Assembly (NCBI GenBank): GCA_023429275.1
Contig: JAEYWB010000029.1
Coordinates: 1-5,840, forward strand
Direction of reading: 5' to 3'
DNA length: 5,840 nt
DNA from: Planctomycetota bacterium
GTDB taxonomy: Bacteria > Planctomycetota > Planctomycetia > Planctomycetales > Planctomycetaceae
Position numbers and translations under genes: made by a program. This document shows, piece after piece, positions 5,541 through 5,840 of the stretch; position 1 is the first letter of the stretch, and the number at the start of each line of letters is the position of its first letter. The notes under the pieces are model-generated. The model ran no database searches. It saw only the letters and a list, made by a program, of their open reading frames with translations, and was not told the origin of the DNA.

Positions 5541-5618
5541 CTGACATTCCTCAAGGGGCGGCAGAGACTTGCTCCCTACGAAGTCTTCAGCCTCATCCAG
5601 TATGAGGATGAGAATTGA
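5541..5618 (+). pseudogene. apt: Detached C-terminus of apt, in frame after the TAG
   Basis: Directly after the TAG and in the same frame, 25 codons encode LTFLKGRQRLAP then YEVFSLIQYEDEN and a TGA at 5616-5618. This closely parallels the human APRT end (LTSLKGREKLAP...FSLLQYE), including the FSL-x-QYE tail. With an amino acid at the TAG, the full product would be 178 residues, the normal length. No start codon or ribosome site would let this piece be made alone. Because the sequence is so well kept, the TAG is recent, erroneous, or read through. Confidence 0.85.
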
Positions 5619-5840
5619 GAGGAGGGTGGAGCGTTCAGCGAGGAGGAGTGAGCGTCCGGAACGCCCCCCTCGCGGCGGAGGTTTCAGAACAGTTGGAGCA
5701 GATCGTCCGGCGCGGGGGTGAGTCACGACGATGCCGGAAGCGGAGTCCGGGCGTTCTGCCCTCCTCTTCGCTTTCACCGCCGCTTCGGAAGCGGGCCTGG
5801 CGGAGGACTGATCGGATCCCTGCTCCCGAAATGAGTCGAG
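5619..5840. other. Region downstream of apt without a recognised gene
   Basis: No convincing coding sequence is present. The segment begins with two purine-rich imperfect copies of a 17-mer (5620-5636 and 5641-5657, 13 of 17 bases equal), followed by GAACGC (5659-5664), which can pair with GCGTTC (5631-5636). Further on, CCGCTTC-G-GAAGCGG (5780-5794) is a 15-base near-perfect palindrome without a U-tract. An ATG at 5831-5833 could open a gene beyond the window, but it has no nearby Shine-Dalgarno. Confidence 0.5.

Noticed and set aside
5591..5607. CCTCAT/ATGAGG hairpin as an apt terminator
   Set aside because: It lies inside the conserved C-terminal codons of apt and has no T-tract.
5373..5777. 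134-codon minus-strand open frame across the apt 3' end
   Set aside because: It is antisense to conserved apt coding sequence, with Arg/Ser/Leu-rich composition and no motif.
1..5840. CRISPR array, tRNA, IS element or defence cluster
   Set aside because: No regularly spaced repeats, cloverleaf, transposase motifs or defence-related domains were seen on either strand.

Overview
The window is GC-rich and reads as part of a Planctomycetota chromosome. The best lineage marker is a DUF1559 pseudopilin-like protein (N-terminal [17 protein letters not shown]-terminal H-X9-DG), a family greatly expanded in planctomycetes. Codon use looks uniform. I see no transposase, tRNA, rRNA, CRISPR array or prophage gene, so this is an ordinary housekeeping/metabolic neighbourhood rather than a mobile island.

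Layout, left to right. Positions 1-60 (minus) hold only the first 20 codons of a gene that resembles a Kef/CPA2-type cation:proton antiporter. Positions 61-393 are non-coding. A DapA/KDG-aldolase-type lyase (minus, 394-1413) follows, then a 316-bp gap with palindromes and one doubtful small plus-strand ORF. Next are an L-threonine aldolase-like PLP enzyme (minus, 1730-2812), a strong intrinsic terminator (about 2866-2892), the DUF1559 protein (minus, 2919-3929) with a good sigma70-type promoter at 3971-3999, and an Ate/Bpt-family aminoacyl-tRNA-protein transferase (minus, 4063-4878 or 4920). Across a divergent intergenic region with a long inverted repeat lies adenine phosphoribosyltransferase apt (plus, from 5082). 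The last 222 bp show no convincing gene.

The genes do not form one pathway. The two lyases, the N-degron transferase and the purine-salvage enzyme look like independent units. The DUF1559 gene is the clearest monocistronic unit, with promoter, Shine-Dalgarno and terminator all visible.

The most notable observation is in apt. The frame is cut by a TAG at codon 153, but the same frame continues for 25 codons with a well-conserved APRT C-terminus and then ends at TGA. With the TAG read as an amino acid, the protein would be 178 residues, the normal family size. The likeliest cause is a single-base nonsense change (GAG to TAG) or a sequence error; amber readthrough or recoding is a less likely alternative. 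I found no convincing new multi-gene system.
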